The notes under the pieces are model-generated. The model had not been told where the DNA came from and made no database searches. It worked only from the letters and a program-made list of their open reading frames with translations. The position numbers were made by a program, and so were the translations under genes. Positions 20,993 through 30,843 of a DNA stretch of 64,000 bases are shown piece after piece; position 1 is the stretch's first letter; every line of letters begins with the position of its first letter. Origin of the DNA: Chondrus crispus (Eukaryota > Rhodophyta > Florideophyceae > Gigartinales > Gigartinaceae); the NCBI RefSeq assembly GCF_000350225.1, contig NW_005179026.1, forward strand, positions 248,001 to 312,000. Direction: 5' to 3'.

Positions 20993-21691
20993 TCAAAGGC
21001 AAGAGAAATTGATGAACTGGTTACATGTATAGTTGAAGGGGCCCATATCTTTATTCGGCTCTGGGTATGGGGCTTTCGCGAGACAACTGAAGCCCTCGGA
21101 TGTGATACTCGGTGATATCTGGGCTGTGTGTAACTTTGTCCTACTGTACCAGTTTGTCCTACTGTACCAGTTTTCATCACTTTGCACATGCAGTGAAAGA
21201 ATAGTTCCCTTTTGTAATATTTTCAGCTTTCGGTATGGCTCGACGTAGTACAGCGAAATGTACAGTATAGTGACCTTGGAGCCGGCGTCTTCATCCAACC
21301 AGGCTTTTTCAGTTGTGCATGCTCCGTCGGACATCCATTGCAGGGACTGCAGAATGGACCTCGGGGATGCCTGCAGTGGCGTATGGGCGCCATACGCGAC
21401 CTTATCCGGAGAAAGGAAGCAGTTCATGGTGCGCACAGCATGGCACTCCTCGTTCTGTTGATTCTTGCGATAAGGAATAATTGATGGAAATGGCTCTCTC
21501 CATTTAGAATCACGCGACAGGAATAGCTTATGACATGGGTATTGGTTAAACTCGAGTTCTTTTGCCAAAGTAGTGCCACCAGGCGTCTGCTTATGCAATG
21601 ATTGATAGGCGTGTTTATTCATTTCTATGACGGGCCCATATACAGGAGAGTATGATAGTCTTACCGGAACTTTCTCTTGCGTCCGCTTCAA
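20993..21691 (-). CDS. Hypothetical 232-residue reading frame, doubtful
   Basis: A long open frame on the - strand with no recognised domain, signal peptide or membrane segment. It contains a six-residue duplication (NWYSRT twice) caused by an 18-base tandem repeat at 21135-21170, which keeps frame. I find no TATA box in the expected place and no related frame in the window. Its length makes it worth keeping, but it may be chance. Confidence 0.2.
   Translation of the reverse strand: MKRTQEKVPVRLSYSPVYGPVIEMNKHAYQSLHKQTPGGTTLAKELEFNQYPCHKLFLSRDSKWREPFPSIIPYRKNQQNEECHAVRTMNCFLSPDKVAYGAHTPLQASPRSILQSLQWMSDGACTTEKAWLDEDAGSKVTILYISLYYVEPYRKLKILQKGTILSLHVQSDENWYSRTNWYSRTKLHTAQISPSITSEGFSCLAKAPYPEPNKDMGPFNYTCNQFINFSCL
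21135..21170. repeat. 18-base tandem duplication containing TACTGTA
   Basis: The unit TTTGTCCTACTGTACCAG occurs twice head to tail without mismatch, so the duplication is recent. Confidence 0.9.
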
Positions 21692-22391
21692 TGAGCAAAT
21701 GTGCCATTTGTTTCATTGGTGCCGCGTTTTTTGGAGAGAGCCAATTTTCAATTGGCCCTCCCTGGTCGCCAGCTAGTGTGTCTCACAGAAGTCTGAGTTC
21801 ACTCTTCGTACAGTAGCCATTCGGGGGTCCCACTCACTGTAATACTCACCAAACCGCAGCGTGTCCATGCGTGCACACCCGTTACCGCGGACTCATACAT
21901 TCATGAAATGCTGGTCGAGAAGCCAAAGAGGCGTGACTTCCGTAAAATGCGATGGGAATTTGTCTCCATCCTGGGAGGACTGTACGCTTACACATTTGTC
22001 TCTCGGTGCACGGATAATCTGGTTACAGTCTCTGAACTCCTTGGTTCGCTATCAGGGACGATATTGAGAGGGCTTATAACTCCACGTGTCACGAAATTAT
22101 GTGCATATATTTTCGTATTGCTATAATTCCAATCTAATTTGTCTTACGTCGGGCTTTGCCAGCAGTATCTTCCACTGGCCCGAGGATCAACAGGTCCGCT
22201 TTTAGGAGAGAAACCTGTGGGAGCGAAACCAGTACGGAACGTTTCGGTGGCTATGAAACACCAGTTTTTAATCCGGAAGTACATTGGAGTGCCTTGAAAG
22301 AACAGGAAGGTGTGCGCTTGAACACGGTAGGACTCCCCATCCGGCTATCGCTCTCACAGGATACAGTGTGAAGAGAAGATAAGTTTTATTA
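21692..22391. other. Intergenic, nothing recognised
   Basis: Short frames only. The stretch ends at the TA dinucleotide (22392-22393) into which the Tc1-like element inserted. Confidence 0.45.
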
Positions 22392-22393
22392 TA

Positions 22394-22603
22394 CAGTGCT
22401 GGCAAAAACTATAAGGCACCTGGTACTTTTGACTATTCCTAGAAAAGTTTTTATGCTATCATAAAACCCTTTGCCTTATTGAAGGCCAATGAGGCGCTGA
22501 TACTGCCCATGCAGTTATTGTTTAAAAAAATCTATGGTGGTGGAGGCTATCGCGTCTTATTCCCCAAACGCGTGGCAAAAACTATAAATACAGTTGCATA
22601 CAC
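22394..22603. repeat. Left terminal inverted repeat of the Tc1-like element
   Basis: About 210 bases, pairing with 23760-23969 with roughly ten differences. The direct-repeat motif GGCAAAAACTATA occurs near 22401 and near 22574. Confidence 0.88.
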
Positions 22604-23640
22604 AGAGGTCTAATGCGCTCGGAACTAGACAAGGAACAGTGTTTAATAGCATATCTTCTTCCCCTTGGCGTACACAACATCAACGCACCGCTTCTGCATA
22701 GATTCAGTAAGTTTCGGGACGTATTGGGTGCAATATTTTCCCAAGCTTCCATGATACACTCAGTAAGAGACTCAATATCTTCAAACTGCCTCTGTTGCCC
22801 ATAAACGGACTTCACGAGTATACCCCACAGATTCTCAATTGGGTTCAGGTCTGCCGAGTACGCAGGCCACTCTAGCAGCGATATACCGTTGTCCGAGAGC
22901 CATTTTTCGCCAGCAGTGAACGATGGCAAGGTGCGCCATCCTGCATAAACGTCCAAGTAATTGGTAGATCCTCCGCAAAAGGTAGCAGATGGTTCTCTAG
23001 AGTTGTCACGTACTTCGCTCCATCCTGCTTTCCTTCTAAAAAAACAAGCTCTGATATCCCTGGACCGGCAAAGCCTGCCCAAACCATAACACTCGAACCC
23101 CAATTTTGTCTCTTTAAAAACCACTCCTTCTCCTTTCTCAATTATGCCATTTATACGCCAAACCGTCTGGTCCATCCAAGTTGAACTTCTTTTCATCGGA
23201 CCAGACGATTTGGGATCATTTTGCATTGCTCCACACCATTCGTGTCATCGCCCATTTGAGCCGAGATTTTTCATGACGCTCACGCATCGCTGGTGTCCGT
23301 GCAATTTGCTTGTATCGTAAATGCTCGGCTGCAGCGAGAACCTGGCGTACACGGCGAGCTTTGGCACTCAGTTGCAATGCTTTCACAATCCCTGCTGACC
23401 CCACATCTCCTTTCGAGCCTTCCCGTAAAAGTCTTCGCTTATCAGCCTCCGTTAATTTTGGCGTCCTTCCTCCCGCATTTTTGCCATTGTACCCGCTTTT
23501 GATCCCGCAAAAAGTTTGTAACAACTGTGCAGGATCGTCCCAGCTTGCGGACAATAGCAGATAGAGAGATACAGTTAGAGTGATGGACAAGGATTTGTTC
23601 TTTTTCAAAAGTTGTGAGCCTTGTGTTTCGAAGCATGATT
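22582..23640 (-). pseudogene. Tc1-like transposase, frameshifted
   Basis: Pieces in order on the - strand are: an N-terminal helix-turn-helix from about 23636 (MLRNTRLTTFEKEQILVHH); a second DNA-binding part (GGRTPKLTEADKRRLL); a linker ending in TRMVWSNAK near 23216; then DWSSVMVWAGF-type and TFMQDGAPCH motifs near 22890-23080; and PADLNPIENLWGILV-type sequence near 22820. These match the Tc1 family, with the second Asp in QDGAP and the catalytic Glu in NPIENLW. The pieces lie in different frames, so at least three frameshifts have accumulated. The SDE-like first Asp region near 23210 is disturbed. The full-length protein would be about 340 residues, the usual size. Confidence 0.85.
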
Positions 23641-23759
23641 GTGCGGGTTTTTTGTTAGCTTGGGGAACTGCAGTGGCTCGTAGCAATGAAACAGAGATAG
23701 TTTGCCTTGTGTAAAGCTTTTTGGCGCGAAAGGAGCTCTTTGAGGGGTCTTTTGTTGCA

Positions 23760-23969
23760 CGTGTATGCAACTGTATTTATAGTTTTTGCCACGCGTTTGG
23801 AGAATAAGACACGATAGCGTCCATCACCATAGATTTTTTAAACAATAACTGCATGGGCAGTATCAGCGCCTCATTGGCCCTCAATGAGGCAAAGGGTTTT
23901 ATGATAGCATAAAAACTTTTCTAGGAATATGCAAAAGTACCAGGTGCCTTATAGTTTTTGCCAGCACTG
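23760..23969. repeat. Right terminal inverted repeat of the Tc1-like element
   Basis: Reverse complement of the left repeat at about 95 per cent. It ends CAGCACTG followed by TA. Confidence 0.88.
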
Positions 23970-24339
23970 TACTGTAGTAGAGAGCTTTTGCACGCGCAAA
24001 AATCGAAAAAAATCGATATCAGTCACAAGTTGTTGACAGCTGTCATGAATACCGAAGAGATTGGTACGGGTGCCATCGAAATCCTGCTATTCGGAGTAAA
24101 ATAACGAATCTAAAAAGGACACAGATTTGAGGGGTGCTCTGGATGACCCTCATTGAAAGCCGCTTTCCCGCCAGCAGCTGTGTTCCTAGCCGAACTGTGT
24201 TGCGTATTCCATCACCGCATCGAATGAAGTCGAAGCCGGGCCACCTCCGTGAGTACTCCTCTAGCGAGATCTTTACTTATCCCAATTACCCCGTATGTCC
24301 TTCAAATGAGTACTCCATCGCCAGCTACTCCACACTGTC

Positions 24340-25195
24340 CCGACATCGCGCCGGTGAGGGTTCCGAACTCTACCGCGCCAGTTGATACGACAATACCACG
24401 CGCACAGTCTGTGGTCGGATCCGCGAAGCGCTTTCGATTCAACGAGACGTTCGATCTCGTCCTCCTGCGAGCTTCGCTGACCACGGGAGCCCACGTGGCG
24501 CCATAGGGGAAGTCGCAAGCTCTGTTCGAAAAAGTCGCAGAAGATTTCCTTTCGTCCAGCCAGTTCAGGCTACTTTATCTAATCCTGCTGTGCGACCAAC
24601 TTGGAAGTCTTCGAACGATCGCTTCAAGAAGGTGGTGGCTGACAGAAGGACAGAAGATTACAGCAACCGTCTTGCTACTGGAATTTCGGAGGTGCATGGG
24701 GAGCGTGAGACTTTGTTGGATGACATAATACAGCAAATTGATGACATGAAAGAAGCTGAAAGGACAGAGAAGGATGAGCGAAGCGCTAGGGAGAAGTCCT
24801 TACAAGAGGCAGGGGAGGCCATTAGATCAAGGGCACTAAAAAGAAAAGCACCAGGAAGCAGGAGTAAGCCAAACTTATCTCCCAGCGGGGCATCGAGCAA
24901 CGACAGCGACGATAAGATGAGAATTATATCACATGAGTTTGAGCTGCGTAGAGTCGACAATGACAAGAGGATGCAGTTGGACGAAGAGAAATTTGAAGTC
25001 ATGCAATGGGAGCACTCGCCAGGGGCTGAAGAGCGTAGAATTCGTGTGGAGGAGCGCAGCGTTTCTGTTGAGGAACGGCGTTTGGCTGCTGAATGTGAGG
25101 AGCGCCGCCAGAATGCGGAAGAGCGAAAAGCAGCGCTGGAAGAACGTAAGGCACTCGTAACTGTACTCGGTGCGTTGGCCGGAAAACTAAAGTAA
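24340..25195 (+). pseudogene. Myb/SANT-like accessory protein of the Harbinger element, broken
   Basis: The N-terminal part near 24415-24510 reads KRFRFNETFDLVLLRA and continues as GKSQALFEKVAEDF, typical of the Myb/SANT-like DNA-binding protein that works with Harbinger transposase. A TAG at about 24504 and a frame change near 24565 separate this from the long frame 24590-25195. That frame begins PTWKSSNDRFKK and ends in a charged coiled coil of repeated EERR..A units (residues about 135-195). In known Harbinger elements the partner helps import and guide the transposase to the ends. Here the gene seems disabled unless a small intron removes the damage. Confidence 0.6.
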
Positions 25196-25326
25196 GCGGG
25201 GTGTAGTAACTGTCGCGAAGTTCTGCAAAACATCGGGGTGCGGTGGTGTGCCCCCGGCCGTCCAGGAAATGTTTGACTTCTGATGCGCTTATAGGGCTGG
25301 GCAGCTCCCAAAATGATTTTTACATG

Positions 25327-26478
25327 TTAAAGAAGGTCCTCGCCTATGCTCGTATATTCCTCTAATGATGGCGCCTCGCACTTGAAGTATTCTCCTACCT
25401 GACCACCATGTCCGAGGCAGGTCTTAAAATTAAGCAGCAGGGCAGAACATATGTACAGTAGGGATATCGGGGACTCTCTAGACTTCAGCTTCCTTTTCAT
25501 ATCCTGAGATGTAAACATCTGTTTCAAGTCCTTGTAGCTCCACTCCACGGCCCCTCGCACTGCACTCATCTTCTTGTTGTATTCGACTTCGGTCGGTGTC
25601 GCAATTGTTCTAGGAAAGGCTATCTGGAGCCAAGGACGTAGCACATAAGCAGCATCGCCGTAGATGCAGTACTGAATGTTGTCAATGTAAAGGTGCTCCT
25701 CGAGCAAGGAGTCCATTCGGCTATTGCGATAAAGAGTCAGATCATGTCTCCTCCAAACCTCCGGTGCAAATAAATGCATCATCAACCCATCTGGCGTCGT
25801 TATGCTCTGGTAAATTAAACAGTGGAAACGTTTGTGACCTGAATACACACTCCTCTGAAAAGCTCCTGTGCCTCCCGGTCGACACATCTGTATCTTCGTA
25901 CAATCCATAAAACTGACACAGTTATCTAGCGGTGCATCGAGATCACGAACTGCTTGTGTGTACAAAGCTGCCCTATTTACTATTACATCAGATCGTAATT
26001 GCGTGATCAGCTTACCACAGTTAAATTGAAAAGTCTCTACAACTTCCCAGAATACTTCGCTCATAGCCGATGGAGTCATTCCAAACATTGCTTCTATGTC
26101 CGCCCATCTACATGGCCTAGCAAGCCTTCTCACAACAACGCACGTTGCAGCTGTTGCACTGCACCTGTATCTTGACCGTTTTGTCACGCCGAGTGTCCAG
26201 CCAATAATGTTGCGGATAAGAGGGATCTCGTGTGCTCTGAACCTGAAGTCACGTAAACAAGACGCTTCGCTAAAAATGTTGAGGTTGAAACAGGAGAGCG
26301 AAATGTGTCTCGTTCGCATTTTGATATTTGCTATGTCTCTGCGATAGATTTGACCTCGACGCGCGAGACGCATTTGAAAGGATAAAAGACAGTCGACAGA
26401 AATGGCCAGCATGAGACATCTCCTGTTGTGCGATGCACGGTTTTGGACTTTGCCGATCGTGAAGTCCTTCTGCTTCAT
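25327..26478 (-). CDS. PIF/Harbinger transposase (DDE_Tnp_4 type), intact frame
   Basis: A 383-residue uninterrupted frame. Recognised blocks are FMDCTKIQMCRPGG (first Asp, about residue 191), QRSVYSGHKRFHC, PDGLMMHLFAPEVWRRHD, IYGDAAYVLRPWL (second Asp, about 275) and MSAVRGAVEWSYKDLK (Glu, about 312). Together they make the DDE triad of Harbinger transposases. The N-terminal third holds a helix-turn-helix-like stretch (RWADIEAMFGMTPSAMSEVFW). The length and triad look whole, so this enzyme may be functional or only recently dead. It converges with the + strand partner gene; the two stops are about 130 bases apart. Confidence 0.85.
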   Translation of the reverse strand: MKQKDFTIGKVQNRASHNRRCLMLAISVDCLLSFQMRLARRGQIYRRDIANIKMRTRHISLSCFNLNIFSEASCLRDFRFRAHEIPLIRNIIGWTLGVTKRSRYRCSATAATCVVVRRLARPCRWADIEAMFGMTPSAMSEVFWEVVETFQFNCGKLITQLRSDVIVNRAALYTQAVRDLDAPLDNCVSFMDCTKIQMCRPGGTGAFQRSVYSGHKRFHCLIYQSITTPDGLMMHLFAPEVWRRHDLTLYRNSRMDSLLEEHLYIDNIQYCIYGDAAYVLRPWLQIAFPRTIATPTEVEYNKKMSAVRGAVEWSYKDLKQMFTSQDMKRKLKSRESPISLLYICSALLLNFKTCLGHGGQVGEYFKCEAPSLEEYTSIGEDLL

Positions 26479-26669
26479 GTTGGTGAGGTTTTGAGCGGGC
26501 CTGTGCTCGTACTCAGACCCCTCCTACTCAGTTGAGTGTACTGTACTGTAGTCACAAAAGAAATGTTGCGAAAGCTTAAAATCCCACAAATATGACTGAA
26601 TCTTCGGTATGGAAAATATGCATAAAACGATTCATAAGTTAACGAATTTTCGGACTGCAAAAGCTCTCT

Positions 26670-27741
26670 AGTGTTACAAAGTATCGTAAGTACGCCTCTA
26701 GTCTTGCATGCCTTGAAAAGCAATTGCATCAGGCACAGTTGGCACCCTAGGCCTTCAAATGATAATGGTGCTTAACAACCAAGCGCGGGCACACGCCGCT
26801 TAGACGGGATATTCAGAGCTCGCAGTCCACCGCGCTCTAAGTACGCGGCCTTCGGTCAGACTTCAAAATATAATTCCCTCCCTCAACTTGGATTCACTTC
26901 ATCCAGCTGAGCATCTCACGTCCCGTTCGGCAGCTTGACGTGTTAAAGCAAACCAACGTCCTGTCTGCATCTCTACATTCGTGGCTCATTGGTCAAGCCG
27001 CTACTGTATCAGTTCTGACATGAAGACTTCCCAGGGTATAGCCTCCCGTCTCAACTATTTGCGTCATCGTTTCTTGCATCACGGTCGGGAGCCGGTTCAG
27101 ATTTAAAAAATGGGCAGTTGGTCCGCGTGAGACGCGTCACCGGAGGTACGACTGGGATGTGCTGATGGAACGATGCCTCTCCTCACTCTCTGGCTATCCT
27201 GCCCTGCATTTAGACTACAGTAGTCACAGTGTGTACGTGTAAGGTTATCATCACGGTATCGTGAGCGCCGCAGCGACTGCGTTTTTATGGTTACCATCAC
27301 ACACACAACCCCCGCTATTAGGCCTTTTCAATTAAGGATTTCCCAGTTATGAGACAGGCCCTTAAATCCATGGCTTCCGTAGATTTGAAATAACCGTAAA
27401 ACGCTATTATGTATAGGCGTAGCCAGAGAGACGCAAAGTTGCGAACACGAGCAAACCTCGCACCACGATTTCTAGCTTCTGCCAACATCATGGCAGACAA
27501 CAAACTTCCTCCTTCCCGTTGTGCTCCTGAAGCAAATGAGCCAAACCAGTGCTCGCACTGAAACTGTGACTTGTCAAGGGGTTGTTCTATCAGGATTTCG
27601 TCGAGAGGTGGAGTGTCTGACCGCACAGGACAGCCTGTCCCGCACGGGACAGACTTAACCCCCGAGCGACCACGAGTAAACGAGGAGTCATCGGTCTCCA
27701 GCTCACACAGGTTATGAGCACCATTCGCTACCCTGCATAAC
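26670..27741. other. Intergenic, nothing recognised
   Basis: Short frames only, the longest on the - strand at 27318-27743 without a known domain. The last part should hold the 5' LTR and leader of the copia element, but I cannot define LTR ends without a second copy. Confidence 0.4.
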
Positions 27742-28500
27742 ATGACGTCCCAACCACCCTACATCAATAACAACACTCTCCACAACGACAAGAACAACCC
27801 GATCTCTCCCCCTGCGGAGGAGCCCCAGGCTAAACGATCACCTCACGTACACACCTCCACCGACACAGCCCAAGAACCCGACACACAACACCCACACACA
27901 ACACTACATCAACACAATGGACAAACGACCAAAACTCTCACGACTCGATCACACAATCTATGGCCCCTGGATGGTGGCCCCCCATGCAGCAGCACACACC
28001 ATTGGAGCTATCGAACGCATCACAGGCAACCTTCTGCTCCCACAAAACCCAACCGAATTCACGACATTTCACAAGAACAAGAACTACCTTCTCGGAAAAT
28101 TAATGATGTACATCCCCCCGAAATCGCCAATCTCATCTTGGCACCCACAAGTGATCCCACCTCCCCCCCCCCACGATCTCGTACACTCTTTTCCCCCCAC
28201 CTCGACACTACAAATGCATCGGATCACAAGTACATCACGCAACTTGCAGAGCAAGCCCACTACCAACTCAAAATGACGCTAGAAGAGTACATCACCGCCC
28301 ACAAACAGACACGGACAAAGATGATTGCAGCCCGGTTCCCAGACATCTCTGACCCCAATACTACCTTCTAATTCCTCATAGACGGCCTGATATTCAACCC
28401 AGCTACCACTACCATAGGAAGCCAGCTCATCCCCCTCGATCCCAAAGACACCAAAGTCGTCGTACACAAGTTCAATCACTTAGATATGTACCGGCGAACA
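27742..28500 (+). pseudogene. gag: gag region of the copia element
   Basis: The region carries a Thr/Pro/His-rich start. Around 28260-28400 it contains LEEYITAHKQTRTKMIAARF, similar to the helical core of copia-type Gag. Further on, around 28660-28710, there is a CCHC-like cluster next to GHP. It is broken in several places. Assignment rests mainly on position before the protease. Confidence 0.5.
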
Positions 28501-28806
28501 TCCCTCTCTAGACCCTCCATCATGCACGGCGACATTGGTCCTGCAAACTCATTCAGAAACAGGACACCCTCTTCATGGTACACTCGCCTGCCCCAACACA
28601 ACTTACCAATGCCAAAAAAGCCGTGCCGCTTCCACATGTCATGAGGCGTCACTCTCCTCAGACACACGGATCATGAGTGCAACCACGCAGGCCACCCTCG
28701 TCACCGATACGCCTGTCCACCAACACGACCCAAGCAACTCCATACATCCCATCTCACACAAGGCCATATCGACTACGCACAGGACACAGACGCAGGACTT
28801 ACCGAC

Positions 28807-30590
28807 ATGCTACACCACGCGGCAAGCCACGATCTTCTCGAAGATCACTGTACGTATATCCTTGACTCGGGAGCACACCCGTCCCACATGAACACGCTCT
28901 CCTCCCTACACAACCCTCGACCAGCCCCGAACAAAACCAAAACGGCCACTATCCAGACTGTACCATGCACACACGTCGGGCAGACGACGATACGGACGAA
29001 TAAAGGCCACTACCTTAAGGTCATCGTCCTCTTATCATCCAGAGTCACCAGAAATCTCCTCTCTGTCCGATCCATATCTCAAAAGCACGGCAACATCCTA
29101 TTCACATTGGAAGTCGCCTACATATTCGACAAACATTCACGTGGCACTGTCATTGGCACGGCGCCATGGAACCGTCAGATCCAAGCGTATGCATGGAAAT
29201 CAACCCCAGACCTACAAGCCAGAGCAGCCCGCACCAGGCCAATTCGCAAACCACCAACGCAAAAGGCACCGTCACGTACACCCAAATCCACCGCATCACA
29301 CCTCATGACCAGCACCGCCGCACCCACCGGCCTCACACAATCACGAGATCATATACCAAGATCCATTAAATTGACACCCGCACCACACATACCAGAAATC
29401 CCCTGTAAGACCACCGACAAAATCCTACATCACTGGCATGTCAAACTCAACCACGCCCCCCTCCGCACCATACAAAATATCGCGAAAACTAAAACAGTAC
29501 ACGGCCTTCCAGCATCACTGGCCACCACAAAAATTCGCCTATCATGCTCGGCATGCTCACACGCCAAACAAAGACCAGCACGCCACACAACCGCGTCCCA
29601 CCACTACGCCACCGGTGAATATCTCAGTTCAGACACATGTGGACCGATCCACCCCCGATCCACGCACGGCAATCTACAATTCCTCACATACATCGACGCT
29701 GCCTCAAGGTACGTCATACTCTACTTACTCAAATCGCGGAACGAAGTCGGCATCATCATGCCTCAATTCTTTGCCGAACTCAAACACCACAACCGTCTCC
29801 TCAGAATATACCGCACCGACAACGCCCGAGAATTCAAATCCCATCACGCGCTCCAAACTTACGCCGCTCTAAGGATACAGTACGAAAACAACACACCTCA
29901 CCAGCCTCAAGAAGACTCCATCGCCGAGAGAATTAATCAAACCCTCATGAATGCGGCAAGAGCAAACTTACATCACACAAACCTACCTGCAACATACTGG
30001 GAAGACGCGATACAAGACGCTGCCTACAAGTACAACATCCTCCCTCACAGCGCAACAAACCAAGCGCCATACACACTGTGGGACAACCAAACGGCGACAC
30101 CCAAACAACTCCTCATCTTCGGCCAGCTCGGGACCGTCCCGATCTATGCATACAAGAAGAAACTTGCGTCTGGCAGGCGACCGGTACGCTATATGTACGC
30201 CAGCAACCCCCGCTCGATCACCGTTCAAGATACCCACACGAACCAATATCACACAGCCCGCATGCAGGACTTCCTCCCATACACCAAGTCACATGACCCA
30301 GCCATCACCACCACCACCGTTCTTCGCACCACCTCTTCCTCTTCCCCCACCCCACTCCTCAGATAACCACGCCAGACCCCGCACCAGACAAGAAGCTCGC
30401 AACTACCCCGACGCGCACGAATGGGCGAGAGCGCATGACGCCGAACTAGACAAACTAGATGACACAGAAACCATCAAATGGATCCCCGACAGCACGATCC
30501 CAAAGCACGACAAATTAATACCTCTCACCATGACATTCCGCTACATACGGGACCACACGGGAGCTGTCACCGATTGTCGTGCACCACAGC
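28807..30590 (+). pseudogene. pol: pol region of the copia element: protease, integrase, RT start
   Basis: A protease motif LDSGAHPSHM lies near 28860. A GAG-pre-integrase region (HHWHVKLNHAPLRTI) follows near 29430. The integrase core has SSDTCGPIH near 29632, YRTDNAREFKSHH near 29815 and EDSIAERINQTLMNAAR near 29915, giving the D-D-E set. Next comes EARNYPDAHEWARAHDAEL near 30400, the typical opening of copia reverse transcriptase. The RT catalytic part is absent. Confidence 0.85.
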
Positions 30591-30843
30591 CACGTGTGGC
30601 GGCTGTAGGCAGAGCGACGCGCGTTCGGACGCGTAAGGAAATTCGGGAGACCACCCGGTGGATGACCGGAACCGGGATCCGGGCGCGGCTTGCGCAGTAG
30701 AAAGTTAGAACTAGAGTCAGCGATAAAGAGGAAGAATTAAAGGAAAAACAGAACTAACCGAGCGGACAGCACAGTAGTTGACGTAGCCCTCGCGCGGTTG
30801 GGTCGACGCTCGTGGGGAAGGTAGTTGGGATTCCAGGGGTGTA
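30591..30843. other. Short spacer between copia and Gypsy-2 copy D
   Basis: It is GC-rich at first, then purine-rich. An imperfect inverted repeat (ACAGCCAC/GTGGCGGCTGT) lies at its left edge, where the copia sequence stops. No gene is seen. Confidence 0.35.

Larger units (their letters stand above)
22394..23969 (-). mobile_element. Tc1-like DNA transposon with 210-base inverted repeats
   Basis: The element runs from CAGTGCTGGCAAAAACTATA to its reverse complement and is flanked by TA on both sides, the target duplication of Tc1/mariner elements. The terminal inverted repeats are about 210 bases and about 95 per cent alike. Each holds two direct copies of GGCAAAAACTATA, one at the outer and one at the inner end. 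This is the IR/DR arrangement of Tc1 elements such as Sleeping Beauty, where each copy binds transposase. The transposase lies on the - strand and is frameshifted, so the element is not autonomous today. Confidence 0.9.
23979..26669 (-). mobile_element. PIF/Harbinger DNA transposon
   Basis: It has 14-base perfect terminal inverted repeats AGAGAGCTTTTGCA at 23979-23992 and 26656-26669, flanked by the direct triplet AGT. The exact edge may shift by a base or two, because the repeat continues as TAGAGAG on both sides. Inside are a transposase on the - strand and a Myb/SANT-like partner gene on the + strand, the two-gene plan of this superfamily. The left end is 9 bases from the Tc1-like element. 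Confidence 0.8.
27742..30590 (+). mobile_element. Ty1/copia retrotransposon fragment, broken
   Basis: The order is gag, protease, GAG-pre-integrase, integrase, then the start of reverse transcriptase, which is the copia order (integrase before RT). The copy is truncated soon after RT begins and carries several further breaks. No LTR could be defined. The sense strand is strikingly rich in C and A and poor in G and T, unlike every other element here. Confidence 0.8.

Noticed and set aside
24658-25311. A 217-residue Ser-rich frame on the - strand
   Set aside because: It is the mirror of the charged coiled-coil part of the Myb/SANT-like gene; Ser-rich antisense of Glu/Arg-rich coding is a common artefact.
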